Shown: piece after piece, positions 29,166 to 37,797 of the stretch
How positions within the stretch are numbered: position 1 is the stretch's first letter
Layout: each line of letters begins with the position of its first letter
Assembly: GCA_964527215.1 (NCBI GenBank)
Contig: CAZGNZ010000036.1
Coordinates: 1 to 48,099 of the forward strand
Reading direction: 5' to 3'
DNA: 48,099 nucleotides
Source: CAZGNZ01 sp964527215
GTDB taxonomy: Bacteria; Fidelibacterota; Marinisomatia; SCGC-AAA003-L08; JACNLC01
The notes under the pieces: generated by a model
The model's input: the letters and a program-made list of their open reading frames with translations, nothing else
What the model was told of the DNA's origin: nothing
Database searches by the model: none
Made by a program: the position numbers and the translations under genes

Positions 29166-29975
29166 ATGACAAAGAAAATCCCGATTCGGAATTCCTTGAT
29201 TTGCGCGGCATCGTTAATCATTCTTTCCTGTAATAGTAATCCCAACTCAAGTGAGTTAACAGAGAAGGTTGTTTCACTCGAACAGAAACAGAGTCTGCTC
29301 CTGTCACAGTTAACAGCACTTGGTCAAAAGCACGATGATCAAGAGAAAAAACTTAAATCACTTGAAAGCAAAATCACAGCTCTTGAGACCAAGGTTAACA
29401 CAATAAACACTAACCTGGCCCAAAATACAAAAAAAACCCCTGATCCTAATAAAGTTTATGATATCCCAATTGGGGATTCATTTGTTATGGGGCCGGCTAA
29501 TGCTAAAGTCACGATTACGGAATGGATGGACTTTCAATGACCGCACTGTTCAAGAGCTATCAGTTTGGTAGAAGAAATTCAGGCAAAGTATCCAGATGAC
29601 GTAAAAGTTGTTATTAAGAATTTCCCGTTGTCCTCCCATAAACAGGCCCATAAAGCAGCCTTGTATGCTCTTGCAGCAGGGCGGCAGGGTAAATACTATG
29701 AGATGTTCAAAAAGATCTTTGAAAACTATCGTGAACTCAGAACAAATGAAGATCTGCCGGTCCAGTATGCAGTTGAACTTGGTCTTGACGTTGATCAGCT
29801 GAAAAAAGATATTACCGATCCGCAATTGAATCAGATCATAAGTGATGAAGTTAATCAGTTGCGAAGGACTGGTATGAGGATGGCAGTACCGAAATTCCTT
29901 ATAAATGGGAAAGAGCCGGGTTCCAGAAGTATTGAAACTTGGTCTGCAATGATCGATGACATTCTAAAAAAATAG
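29166..29975 (+). CDS. DsbA/ScsC-like thiol oxidoreductase lipoprotein, candidate selenoprotein (in-frame UGA at the active site)
   Basis: The N-terminus has a lipoprotein signal (LIILSC, Cys about residue 22), then a heptad-like coiled coil (about 30-90), then a DsbA/thioredoxin_4 domain. The active site reads TEWMDFQ-UGA-PHC: TGA at 29538-29540 replaces the first Cys of the expected FQCPHC, and the same frame continues to 29975. The rest of the domain is well kept (KNFPLSSHKQAHKAALYALAAGRQGKYYEM, and the cis-Pro stretch VPKFLING). With the UGA read as selenocysteine the protein is 269 residues with a UPHC redox motif. A SECIS-like hairpin follows the UGA. UGA is a normal stop in pyrG and kdsC, so general recoding is not the explanation. 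The alternative is a point nonsense mutation. The coiled coil recalls trimeric ScsC-type isomerases. Its position suggests folding of the Cys-rich giant protein upstream. Confidence 0.72.
29538..29576 (+). promoter_or_regulatory. Candidate bacterial SECIS element after in-frame UGA
   Basis: Starting 16 bases after UGA, CUAUC (29557-29561) pairs with GGUAG (29567-29571) around the loop AGUUU. UUC (49-51 of this line) and GAA (74-76) can extend it below an internal loop. The apical loop lies 21 bases from the UGA and has G as its second base. As I recall the general bacterial model (a stem of 4 or more pairs, loop 16-37 bases from UGA, G in the first two loop positions), it fits. One of the five pairs is U-G, so the stem is weak. 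A folding calculation and SelB-binding data are lacking. Confidence 0.55.
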
Positions 29976-29987
29976 GAAACTATTAAA

Positions 29988-30016
29988 CAGACCCTCTGCC
30001 GGAGGGTCTGTCATTT
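29988..30016 (+). terminator. Intrinsic terminator after the oxidoreductase gene
   Basis: CAGACCCTC (29988-29996) pairs perfectly with GAGGGTCTG (30002-30010) around TGCCG, and is followed by TCATTTTC. It begins 12 bases after the stop. Its 3' arm contains GGAGGG, the only Shine-Dalgarno-like sequence near the next start (30021), although the spacing of 14 is long. Confidence 0.75.
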
Positions 30017-30020
30017 TCAG

Positions 30021-30716
30021 ATGTACATAATTTTAATACTGATTCTATTTTGTGGAGTATCCGCTCAGGATCCGCCAGAATTATTTCAGTTTAATCAATC
30101 AACACTGCAGGCATTTTATTTTATTCAGTATGCAGAAATAGACGGCTATCAGATTACGTATGATGACTGGATAGGTGCCTTTAATGGGGATATTTGTGTT
30201 GGAGCAAGGCAATGGAACGGAGAGTTTACGGATGTTCCCCTGATGGGTGATGATGGTGCCGTTTATACAGAAGGGTATATGCAAACGGGAGATGTGCCCA
30301 CATTTTATTTCTATGATGCCAGCAGTGGAAACTATTATGAAAGTGTCGCGGTTGGTCAGGCAATACCGCCCTGGGAAAACCAAATCACACCTTTTATTGA
30401 TTATCTTGACCTGGATGAGTTATTTATTCCGGAAGAGCACCTGCTGATTAACACATATCCTAATCCGTTCAATGATACAATAACGATCGAAATTCAAATT
30501 CCTGCCAGCATGAATATTGAGGTAGGGGTGTACAATATCCTAGGTGAGTGTGTAGAAAAGCTTTGTAATCAGGAAGTTCAGCCTGGAAATCTTGAGCTGA
30601 ACTGGAACACGGTAACCAGCAGTTCAGGCGTATATTTTATTCATATATTTCATGAAATCACAGATGATCAAATAAAAGTAGCAAAGTCTGTTAAGAAAAT
30701 CACATTATTGAAATAG
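30021..30716 (+). CDS. Small T9SS-secreted protein sharing a domain with the giant protein
   Basis: The 231-residue protein has a short signal peptide (ILFCGVSA|Q, about 1-16), a ~115-residue domain, and a type IX sorting domain (YPNPFNDTIT...SSGVYFIHIF, about 147-231). The middle domain matches the giant protein's residues ~4797-4906 in order: QAFYF, ID, VGAR-WNG, DVP-MG-DG, EGY-QxGDVPxF, YxxSSG. Its function is not known to me. It is probably exported across the outer membrane by the same secretion system. ATG 30021 follows a terminator hairpin and lacks a well-spaced ribosome-binding site. The clustering and shared domain suggest it works with, or was derived from, the giant protein. Confidence 0.82.
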   Translation: MYIILILILFCGVSAQDPPELFQFNQSTLQAFYFIQYAEIDGYQITYDDWIGAFNGDICVGARQWNGEFTDVPLMGDDGAVYTEGYMQTGDVPTFYFYDASSGNYYESVAVGQAIPPWENQITPFIDYLDLDELFIPEEHLLINTYPNPFNDTITIEIQIPASMNIEVGVYNILGECVEKLCNQEVQPGNLELNWNTVTSSSGVYFIHIFHEITDDQIKVAKSVKKITLLK

Positions 30717-30876
30717 CCAAAATAGTTTTGGATGGTGAAGTGACTGACATAACCCAAACATTTTCTATCAGAGATTTGGCAGCAATCTGTTTTTGAAAAG
30801 AATGGATAACTGCCTAAATTTAACATTCTGTAAAACGATTATTTAACCAATCATGACTTTCTAATGAAGGGCTCCT

Positions 30877-33243
30877 ATGCAGGAATTTGAGCAGCGAGAA
30901 TTCGAAGACACTCTTGAATTAAAAGACATCATTCGATTATTGAAGAAATACAAAGGGATCATAGCATTTTCCACCATCCTGATTTTATTTATTGCTGCTT
31001 ATATCACATTTTCAATGGTCCCATCCTACCAGGCCTCCACATTAATACTGATTGAGGAAGAGCAGCAGGATCAGTTTTTTGAATTTGATTTTGGTACCGG
31101 TGACAATTACCTGAATGACCAGATACAGATATTGACGAGCAGATCACTTATTGAAAATGTCATTGATTCGCTGTGGCGGTCACCCTTACGCAATAATCTG
31201 TATGCTATCAATACAAGAACTTATAGCGCAAAAACAGCTCCAGTTAATGAACTTCTGAAAAAGATATTCTCCCTTGGCTTGTACAATAAGAAGGAACATG
31301 TCCCAATTCAAACTGGCGGTCTGGTTCCTGATTCCTTGATGAGACGGTTTTCACAAAGTATGCTTGCAAGACTTGAAGTATCTCTTAAGCGAGAGACCAA
31401 CGCCATCTCCATTACTTATTCCAGCCCTGATCCCGGAGAAGCGGCATTCATCTCTAATCTTATAGTCCAGATATACATCGCAAATGATCATAACTGGAAA
31501 AGCACAGAAATCGTTGAACTTAAAAGTTTTTTAAGTGAGCAGCTCTCTTTCATCACTGATGACCTGACTGAAGCAGAAGACAAGTTGAAAGAATTTCAGG
31601 AAACGCAGGAGGTGTATTCAGTTGACGGCAACTCCGAAATTCTGTTGGAGGAACTCACAAAGTATGAATCCAGCTATTATGCCGCACTTGCCGAAGTAAA
31701 TGTCTATCAGAAACAGCTTGAACAGGTGACAAAACTGTTAAGTGATTCAGAAAAAGAACTCGTTGCGAATGTCTTGAACACTGCAGATCCGAGAATTAAA
31801 GAGCTGAGAAGTCAACTGGCAGCTGCAGAAGCGCAGAAAGTTTATTTGCTGGTAGACGCATCAATGGGTGAGAACTCTCCTGCAGTCGTGGAAGTACAAA
31901 CAAAAATAAACAATCTGCAACTGGAAATCAAAGAAGAAGCCGAGGCATTACTCATTAGTGGAATTCCTCACGAAAATCCTCTCAGTTTTCCACAGGAACT
32001 GCAGGACAGGCTGATTGAACTGAATTCACAAATCATTCAATATCAGTCAAGGGCTGATGAATTTGGGATGATGGTTGAACGATTAAAAGGCCAAGTTGTT
32101 GACCTTCCTGAAAAAACAGTTACTCTGGCCCGTTTGATACGAAATAAAAAAGTGAAAGAAGAACTTTTCCTGCTTCTAAGTCAAAAACTGGAAGAAACCA
32201 GGATAACCGAAGCATCTCAATCTAAACAGATTAGGATAATTGATCGGGCAATCCCACCCAATTCTGCAAAAAAACCAAATAAAAAACTCAATCTTCTGCT
32301 GGGGCTTGTATTGGGTTTGGGTGCAGGGATGGGTGTCGCATTTTTGCTTGAATATTCAGATAATACAATCCGATCAATCGATTCCATTCAAAAGTTTGGT
32401 GTTTCTGTTATTGGTGTCATCCCCAAGATTGGAGAAAACTACAGAAGGAAAAGAAAAGGCGGATCGAAAAAAAATAAGGAGATAACTTCAAAAGCCAAAA
32501 GAAGGAAATCTTCTTCGAGAGGAAATCCACATTTCACTGATCGTCTTGTTTCACATCTGGATCCAAAAAACCCAGTATCCGAGTCATATCGGAGTATTCG
32601 AACAAATATTACGTATTCAAAGCCGGACAGTGAAATCAGCAGTTTGCTCGTGACCAGTCCCAGTGCAGGCGAAGGGAAAAGTACTACAGTTGTTAATATT
32701 GCTATTACTTTTGCACAGTTAGGGAAACGTACAATACTGGTGGATACGGATCTCAGAAAACCGGTACTGCATAAAATATTCAGCGTTGATCGCGAACCGG
32801 GGATATCGAATTATATTGGAGACTCAAAAAAATATTCATTTGAAAATATCATTAATGAGACAGAAATAGAAAACTTGCACATGATCACCAGCGGTAAATT
32901 GTTTCCCAATCCGAGCGAACTCATCGGATCTCATCGGATGAAGGAATTGATTTCTGTTCTGAAAGAAAAATATGATATTGTGCTGTTTGATTCGCCGCCG
33001 GTTATGCCGGTTACTGACAGTCGTATGCTTTCAAAAGAAACCGATGGCCTTCTCCTTATCGTCAAGTCAGGCCAGACCGAGACCATGGCACTTGAACGAA
33101 CCGTATCACTGCTGAAATCGGTCAATGCGCCCCTTATCGGCTGTGTACTGAATGGGTTTAGTCATCGTGACAGCTATTATTATTCGGATTACCAGTATTA
33201 TTACTATTATGAATACTATTATGATTCTGGAGAGGAAGAGTAA
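30877..33243 (+). CDS. Wzc-type polysaccharide co-polymerase / tyrosine autokinase
   Basis: A 788-residue inner-membrane protein that controls chain length and export of capsule or exopolysaccharide. It has an N-terminal Wzz domain with a first membrane segment (about residues 31-52), long periplasmic helices (about 210-440) and a second membrane segment (about 471-490). The cytoplasmic BY-kinase has Walker A SAGEGKST (about 597-604), Walker A' LVDTDLRKP (about 620-628) and Walker B DIVLFDSPPV (about 701-710). The tail is a tyrosine cluster (SYYYSDYQYYYYYEYYYDS, about 765-783), the usual autophosphorylation site. AAGGG precedes ATG 30877. It begins the sulfation and sugar genes downstream, which implies one polysaccharide locus. 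Polymerase, flippase and glycosyltransferases are not in this window. Confidence 0.93.
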   Translation: MQEFEQREFEDTLELKDIIRLLKKYKGIIAFSTILILFIAAYITFSMVPSYQASTLILIEEEQQDQFFEFDFGTGDNYLNDQIQILTSRSLIENVIDSLWRSPLRNNLYAINTRTYSAKTAPVNELLKKIFSLGLYNKKEHVPIQTGGLVPDSLMRRFSQSMLARLEVSLKRETNAISITYSSPDPGEAAFISNLIVQIYIANDHNWKSTEIVELKSFLSEQLSFITDDLTEAEDKLKEFQETQEVYSVDGNSEILLEELTKYESSYYAALAEVNVYQKQLEQVTKLLSDSEKELVANVLNTADPRIKELRSQLAAAEAQKVYLLVDASMGENSPAVVEVQTKINNLQLEIKEEAEALLISGIPHENPLSFPQELQDRLIELNSQIIQYQSRADEFGMMVERLKGQVVDLPEKTVTLARLIRNKKVKEELFLLLSQKLEETRITEASQSKQIRIIDRAIPPNSAKKPNKKLNLLLGLVLGLGAGMGVAFLLEYSDNTIRSIDSIQKFGVSVIGVIPKIGENYRRKRKGGSKKNKEITSKAKRRKSSSRGNPHFTDRLVSHLDPKNPVSESYRSIRTNITYSKPDSEISSLLVTSPSAGEGKSTTVVNIAITFAQLGKRTILVDTDLRKPVLHKIFSVDREPGISNYIGDSKKYSFENIINETEIENLHMITSGKLFPNPSELIGSHRMKELISVLKEKYDIVLFDSPPVMPVTDSRMLSKETDGLLLIVKSGQTETMALERTVSLLKSVNAPLIGCVLNGFSHRDSYYYSDYQYYYYYEYYYDSGEEE

Positions 33244-33346
33244 CAACTTACAAGCAGTTCCAGAATTTCCTGTTTACTGAACTGGTGAGGCACCGGATTT
33301 ATTTTCCCAAGAAATTATACCCAATTAAAAATGGAGTTATGAATCG

Positions 33347-35053
33347 ATGTTAATTGAACCACATGGCGGCACATTGTGTGAACTGATTGTACCGGAAAAC
33401 CAAAAAATTGAATGGCAGAAGAAAGCTGTTGATTTTAAGGATTGTACATTAAACCCAAGACAGCTTTGCGATCTTGAACTGCTGATGAATGGGGGCTTTT
33501 CTCCGCTTAAAGGATTTTTAAATAAGAACGATTATGAATCAGTTATTGAAAATAATCGTCTTGCAGACGGTACTGTCTGGCCAATACCGATCACTCTTGA
33601 TGTTTCGGAAAAAATTGCGTCAGATCTGAAGAAAGATTCATATCTTGCGCTGCGTGATGAAGAAGGTGTTTTGCTTGCTGTGCTTGCAGTAGAGGATGTA
33701 TGGAAACCGGATCTGAATATTGAAGCAATGAAAGTGTTTCAATCAACGGATCCTGCACATCCCGGTGTTGGTTACCTGTTGAGTGATTCTGGATCGGTAT
33801 ATATTGGTGGTGAAATTATTGGAATTGAGTATCCCCGTCACTACGACTACAAACTGCTGAGACAAACCCCATCTGAGCTGAGAGCCCAGTTTGAAAGAAT
33901 GGGATGGATTAATATTGTTGCATTTCAAACAAGAAATCCCATGCATCGGGCTCATAAGGAAATCACCCTTCGTGCTGCGAAAAAAGTTGGCGGCAATCTG
34001 TTGATACACCCTGTCGTTGGAATGACAAAACCAGGAGATGTTGACCATTATACACGTGTTCGCTGTTATCAGAAAATAATGCCCAAATATCCGGCTGGGA
34101 CTGCTGCCCTGAGTCTTTTGCCCCTTGCAATGCGGATGGGGGGACCACGAGAAGCGCTGTGGCATGCGATCATACGTAAAAATTTTGGATGTACTCATTT
34201 TATTGTAGGTAGAGATCACGCCGGTCCTGGTGTTGACAGCAGCGGCAATCCTTATTATGGACCCTATGACGCTCAGGATCTGGTTAAACAATTTGAAGCT
34301 GAAATCGGGATAAAAATGGTTCCGTTTCAGATGATGGTGTTTGTAGAAAACAGAGCAGAGTATCAGCCGATTAATGAAATCTCCGAAGGAATAAAAACAC
34401 TCAATATTTCAGGCACGGAACTCAGACGACGTCTGGCAAACGGACTTGATATTCCGGATTGGTTTACATATTCCGATGTGGTTGAGGAATTGCGCAAAAC
34501 GTATCCACCAAAGAGCAAGCAGGGATTTACTGTTTTCTTTACCGGTTTGTCAGGATCAGGAAAATCCACAGTTGCAAATGGACTGCTTGTTAAACTGATG
34601 GAAACAGGTAAACGCCGCGTTACCCTTCTTGACGGAGATGTTGTCCGGCAGAACCTCTCAAGCGAATTGGGTTTTTCAAAAGAACATCGAGATTTAAATA
34701 TAAGGCGTATTGGGTTTGTTGCAAGTGAAATTACCAAAAACGGTGGAATTGCCATTTGTGCGCCCATTGCTCCTTATCAAAAGGTTCGGCGTGAAGTTAG
34801 GGACTTGGTATCACAAGACGGCGCATTCATTGAGATTTTCGTTTCAACACCACTAGAGGTATGTGAAACCCGTGATCGGAAAGGATTATATTCCAAAGCT
34901 CGTCAAGGCATTATTAAAGGGTTTACGGGTATTGATGATCCTTATGAATCACCTCAAAACGCTGAAATTGTACTTGACACTTCAAATATCAGTCCCGAAC
35001 AGGCTGTTCAGGAAGTTCTCCTATACCTTGAAAAACAGGGATATCTCGGATAA
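33347..35053 (+). CDS. sat-cysC: Bifunctional sulfate adenylyltransferase / adenylylsulfate kinase
   Basis: The enzyme makes APS from sulfate and ATP and then phosphorylates it to PAPS. It has an N-terminal PUA-like domain (about residues 1-165). The ATP sulfurylase domain has the QTRNPMHRAH motif (about 194-203) and GRDHAGPG (about 290). The C-terminal APS kinase domain has P-loop TGLSGSGKST (about 400-409), DGDVVR, and LGFSKEHRDLNIRRIGFVA. The 568-residue single-chain fusion is known in many bacteria. GGAG lies ten bases before ATG 33347. Its place between wzc and UDP-sugar genes suggests PAPS for sulfating the exopolysaccharide rather than, or besides, cysteine synthesis. No sulfotransferase or PAPS reductase is in the window. 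Confidence 0.95.
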   Translation: MLIEPHGGTLCELIVPENQKIEWQKKAVDFKDCTLNPRQLCDLELLMNGGFSPLKGFLNKNDYESVIENNRLADGTVWPIPITLDVSEKIASDLKKDSYLALRDEEGVLLAVLAVEDVWKPDLNIEAMKVFQSTDPAHPGVGYLLSDSGSVYIGGEIIGIEYPRHYDYKLLRQTPSELRAQFERMGWINIVAFQTRNPMHRAHKEITLRAAKKVGGNLLIHPVVGMTKPGDVDHYTRVRCYQKIMPKYPAGTAALSLLPLAMRMGGPREALWHAIIRKNFGCTHFIVGRDHAGPGVDSSGNPYYGPYDAQDLVKQFEAEIGIKMVPFQMMVFVENRAEYQPINEISEGIKTLNISGTELRRRLANGLDIPDWFTYSDVVEELRKTYPPKSKQGFTVFFTGLSGSGKSTVANGLLVKLMETGKRRVTLLDGDVVRQNLSSELGFSKEHRDLNIRRIGFVASEITKNGGIAICAPIAPYQKVRREVRDLVSQDGAFIEIFVSTPLEVCETRDRKGLYSKARQGIIKGFTGIDDPYESPQNAEIVLDTSNISPEQAVQEVLLYLEKQGYLG

Positions 35054-35098
35054 TCTGTGTCAACAATTGTTGAAGGGATTTGAAAAAAATGTGGAAAT

Positions 35099-35127
35099 AA
35101 CCCCGGGTTCTGTCACCGGGGTTTGTC
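35099..35127 (+). terminator. Hairpin after sat-cysC
   Basis: AACCCCGG (35099-35106) pairs with CCGGGGTT (35116-35123), followed by a short T-rich stretch. A 12-base palindrome CAACAATTGTTG lies just upstream at 35061-35072. Termination before the dehydrogenase gene at 35205 is plausible, though the U-tract is poor. Confidence 0.6.
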
Positions 35128-35204
35128 CATATCGCACGCATAATATTCTTCTTATGAATGATACCATTTGCGGTTAATATGAAGCTTAAACAGATGAGGA
35201 CGGT

Positions 35205-36509
35205 ATGAAAGCTGCTCAGAAAGCAAGTATAAACAAAGAACTGGTTCAAAAGAAAACCATCGCGGTTATGGGATTGGGTTATGTTGGATTACCGCTTGCG
35301 GTAGAGTTTGGAAAAAACCAACGAACCATTGGCTTTGATATTAATGCCAGCCGAGTGGGAGAATTAAAAAACGGTCATGACCGAACGCTGGAAGTATCCG
35401 ACGAAGATCTTCAAACTGCGGTACAGTTGGAATACACAACGCAGCTGGAAAAAATCCGAAATGCTGACATATATATCATTACTGTACCAACACCCATTGA
35501 CGAAAATAAAAAACCTGATTTAACACCACTTCTTACTGCGACAGCTGCTGTCGGCAAAGTATTGTCCAAAGGGGACTATGTTATATATGAAAGTACAGTG
35601 TATCCAGGCTGCACGGAAGAAAAATGTGTTCCCATTCTTGAGGAAGTCAGTGGGCTGAAATTCAATGTTGGATTCTATTGCGGGTACAGCCCTGAGAGAA
35701 TTAATCCGGGAGACAAAGAGAGGACTTTAACAAAAATACGGAAGGTCACCAGTGGATCTTCCCCTGAAGCATCCATCTTTGTTGATGAATTGTACAAATC
35801 CATTATTACTGCAGGGACCTATAAGGCAAGTTCTCTAAAAGTGGCCGAAGCTTCAAAGGCCATTGAAAATGCCCAGCGGGACGTGAACATCGCCTTTGTG
35901 AATGAACTGGCCCTAATCTTTGATAAGGTTGGAATCGATACCATTGATGTACTGAAAGCAGCTGGTACAAAATGGAATTTTCTGAATTTCCGACCCGGTC
36001 TTGTGGGTGGTCACTGTATTGGTGTTGATCCATACTATCTTGCATTTAAAGCCAACAGCATGGGATATCAGCCGGAACTGATTGATGCCGCTCGCTCAAT
36101 CAACGACAATATGGGATTTTTTATCTCAAATAAGCTGATTAAGAAAATGATCCTGTCAGGGATGACGATAAAGAGTTCAAACATACTCATCCTCGGATTT
36201 ACATTCAAGGAAAACTGCCCTGATATCAGGAATACGCGGGTGATTGATATCATTAATGAATTGCTCAGCTTTGGATGTAATATTGATGTTTATGATCCTT
36301 GGGCAGATCATAAAGAAGTTAAAGATGAATACGATATTGAAATGTTGTCTGAATTAAAACCTGGTGCTCATAAGAAATATCATGCGATAATTCTAGCCGT
36401 GGCACATGATCAGTTCAATGATTTCAAACTTGGCGACTATGGGTATGATAATTCAGTGGTCTTCGATATAAAAGGACTGCTGAACAGTGAGGATGTGATC
36501 AGATTATAA
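35205..36509 (+). CDS. Nucleotide sugar dehydrogenase (UDP-HexNAc 6-dehydrogenase, TviB/WbpO type)
   Basis: It oxidises C6 of a UDP-sugar to the uronic acid in two NAD-dependent steps. The Rossmann motif is MGLGYVGLP (about residues 22-30). The catalytic Cys is in GGHCIGVDPYYL (about 268-279), and the C-terminal UDP-binding domain includes LGFTFKENCPDIRNT. Sequence style (TVPTPIDENKKPDLTPL, CGYSPERINPGD) is that of the UDP-GlcNAc/GalNAc dehydrogenases of Vi-antigen and O-antigen pathways rather than of UDP-glucose dehydrogenase; the exact substrate is inference. The 434-residue length is usual. GAGG precedes ATG 35205. A DegT aminotransferase follows 27 bases on, so the product may be an amino-uronic acid sugar. 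Confidence 0.9.
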   Translation: MKAAQKASINKELVQKKTIAVMGLGYVGLPLAVEFGKNQRTIGFDINASRVGELKNGHDRTLEVSDEDLQTAVQLEYTTQLEKIRNADIYIITVPTPIDENKKPDLTPLLTATAAVGKVLSKGDYVIYESTVYPGCTEEKCVPILEEVSGLKFNVGFYCGYSPERINPGDKERTLTKIRKVTSGSSPEASIFVDELYKSIITAGTYKASSLKVAEASKAIENAQRDVNIAFVNELALIFDKVGIDTIDVLKAAGTKWNFLNFRPGLVGGHCIGVDPYYLAFKANSMGYQPELIDAARSINDNMGFFISNKLIKKMILSGMTIKSSNILILGFTFKENCPDIRNTRVIDIINELLSFGCNIDVYDPWADHKEVKDEYDIEMLSELKPGAHKKYHAIILAVAHDQFNDFKLGDYGYDNSVVFDIKGLLNSEDVIRL

Positions 36510-36536
36510 AACCTGTTTATTTGTACGGAGTTTGGT

Positions 36537-37646
36537 GTGCAGTTTATTGATCTAAAAAAACAGTATTCTCAGATAAAAGAAAAGGTAAATCAGCGAATTG
36601 ACAACGTTCTTGAGCATGGGCAATATGTAATGGGTCCGGAAGTATTCGAGCTGGAAACCAGACTTGCTCAATTTGTCGGCACTAAACACTGCGTTTCATG
36701 TTCATCCGGAACTGATGCCTTACTGATACCGCTTATGAGCATGGATATCGGACCGGGTGACGCTGTTATTACCACGCCATTTACTTTTATCGCCACAGCA
36801 GAGGTAATAAAACTGGTTGGTGCAACCCCGGTCTTTGTTGATATTGATCCCGCTACATTCAATATCAGGCCGGATTTGGTTGAGCAGGCTGCTTTGGAGA
36901 TATTGGAATCTCGCCATCTTACCCTTAAAGCTGTTATACCTGTGGATTTGTTTGGACTGCCATGCGATTACCCAGCACTGGAAACTGTTTGTGAGAAATA
37001 TAACCTGAGGCTGATTGAAGACGCGGCACAGGGGCTCGGTGGATCTCTGGGAAAACGGATGGCCTGCAGTTTCGGGGATGTTTCAGCGACATCTTTTTTT
37101 CCAGCAAAACCGCTGGGTTGCTATGGAGACGGAGGAGCGGTATTTACTGACAATTCTGATCTTTATGATGTGATGACCTCAGTCCGAATACATGGGCAGG
37201 GGACAAATAAGTATGATAATATTCGGATTGGAATCAACGGCAGAATGGACACTATCCAAGCAGCGATTCTGCTGGAAAAACTGAATATTTTTCCGGAGGA
37301 GATAAAATCACGTAACTCCGTTGCCCAGATGTACAACCATTATCTTCAAGGAAAAGTCGTTGTCCCCAATATTTTTGACAATTCTGTTTCAGCCTGGGCC
37401 CAATACACGATTTTGTGTGAGGATTCTCATCATCGAAGCTCGATCCAGGAAAAACTCAGGAATAACGGAATACCACCCGCGATCTATTATATTAAACCCA
37501 TTCACATGCAGGAAGCATTTGCCGACCTGAATTATAAATCGGGAGATTTTCCTGTTGCAGAAGATTTTAGCAGTCGAGTATTGAGTCTGCCGATGCATCC
37601 CTATCTGAAAGAAGAAGATATCAAGCATATTTCAGATATTATTTGA
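36537..37646 (+). CDS. DegT/DnrJ/EryC1-family sugar aminotransferase
   Basis: A PLP-dependent enzyme that transfers an amino group to a keto-sugar nucleotide. The start MQFIDLKKQYSQIKEKVN, the SSGTDAL motif (about residues 57-63), PFTFIATAEV (about 81-90), LIEDAAQGLG (about 158-167) and the lysine region FFPAKPLGCYGDGGA (about 188-202) are family hallmarks. The schema fits WbpE-like enzymes that act on UDP-3-keto-uronic acids, but the sugar and position are not determined by sequence alone. GTG 36537 is chosen because ACGGAG lies six bases upstream and the family begins at that residue. At 369 residues it is complete. It is the last gene before a bidirectional terminator. Confidence 0.92.
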   Translation: MQFIDLKKQYSQIKEKVNQRIDNVLEHGQYVMGPEVFELETRLAQFVGTKHCVSCSSGTDALLIPLMSMDIGPGDAVITTPFTFIATAEVIKLVGATPVFVDIDPATFNIRPDLVEQAALEILESRHLTLKAVIPVDLFGLPCDYPALETVCEKYNLRLIEDAAQGLGGSLGKRMACSFGDVSATSFFPAKPLGCYGDGGAVFTDNSDLYDVMTSVRIHGQGTNKYDNIRIGINGRMDTIQAAILLEKLNIFPEEIKSRNSVAQMYNHYLQGKVVVPNIFDNSVSAWAQYTILCEDSHHRSSIQEKLRNNGIPPAIYYIKPIHMQEAFADLNYKSGDFPVAEDFSSRVLSLPMHPYLKEEDIKHISDII

Positions 37647-37717
37647 GCCTGCAGCAGAAATCTGTCAGACCAATAAAAGATTTTTCCTCGAACATAATTA
37701 CATCGAATTAATCATAA

Positions 37718-37746
37718 AAAAGCCGCAGACACCAGCTGCGGCTTTT
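37718..37746. terminator. Bidirectional intrinsic terminator between convergent genes
   Basis: AAAAGCCGCAG (37718-37728) pairs perfectly with CTGCGGCTTTT (37736-37746) around a seven-base loop. The A-run on one side and T-run on the other serve both strands. It separates the + strand polysaccharide genes from the minus-strand ahcY-metK pair. Confidence 0.9.
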
Positions 37747-37797
37747 CCGATAAAACATGTTCAATAAATTCCCGTTCAAAGGGAATCGTCTGATATG

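Noticed and set aside
29538..29540. Genome-wide recoding of UGA as an amino acid
   Set aside because: pyrG and kdsC end at TGA at the expected family length, so UGA is used as a stop; only site-specific recoding or a nonsense mutation fits.
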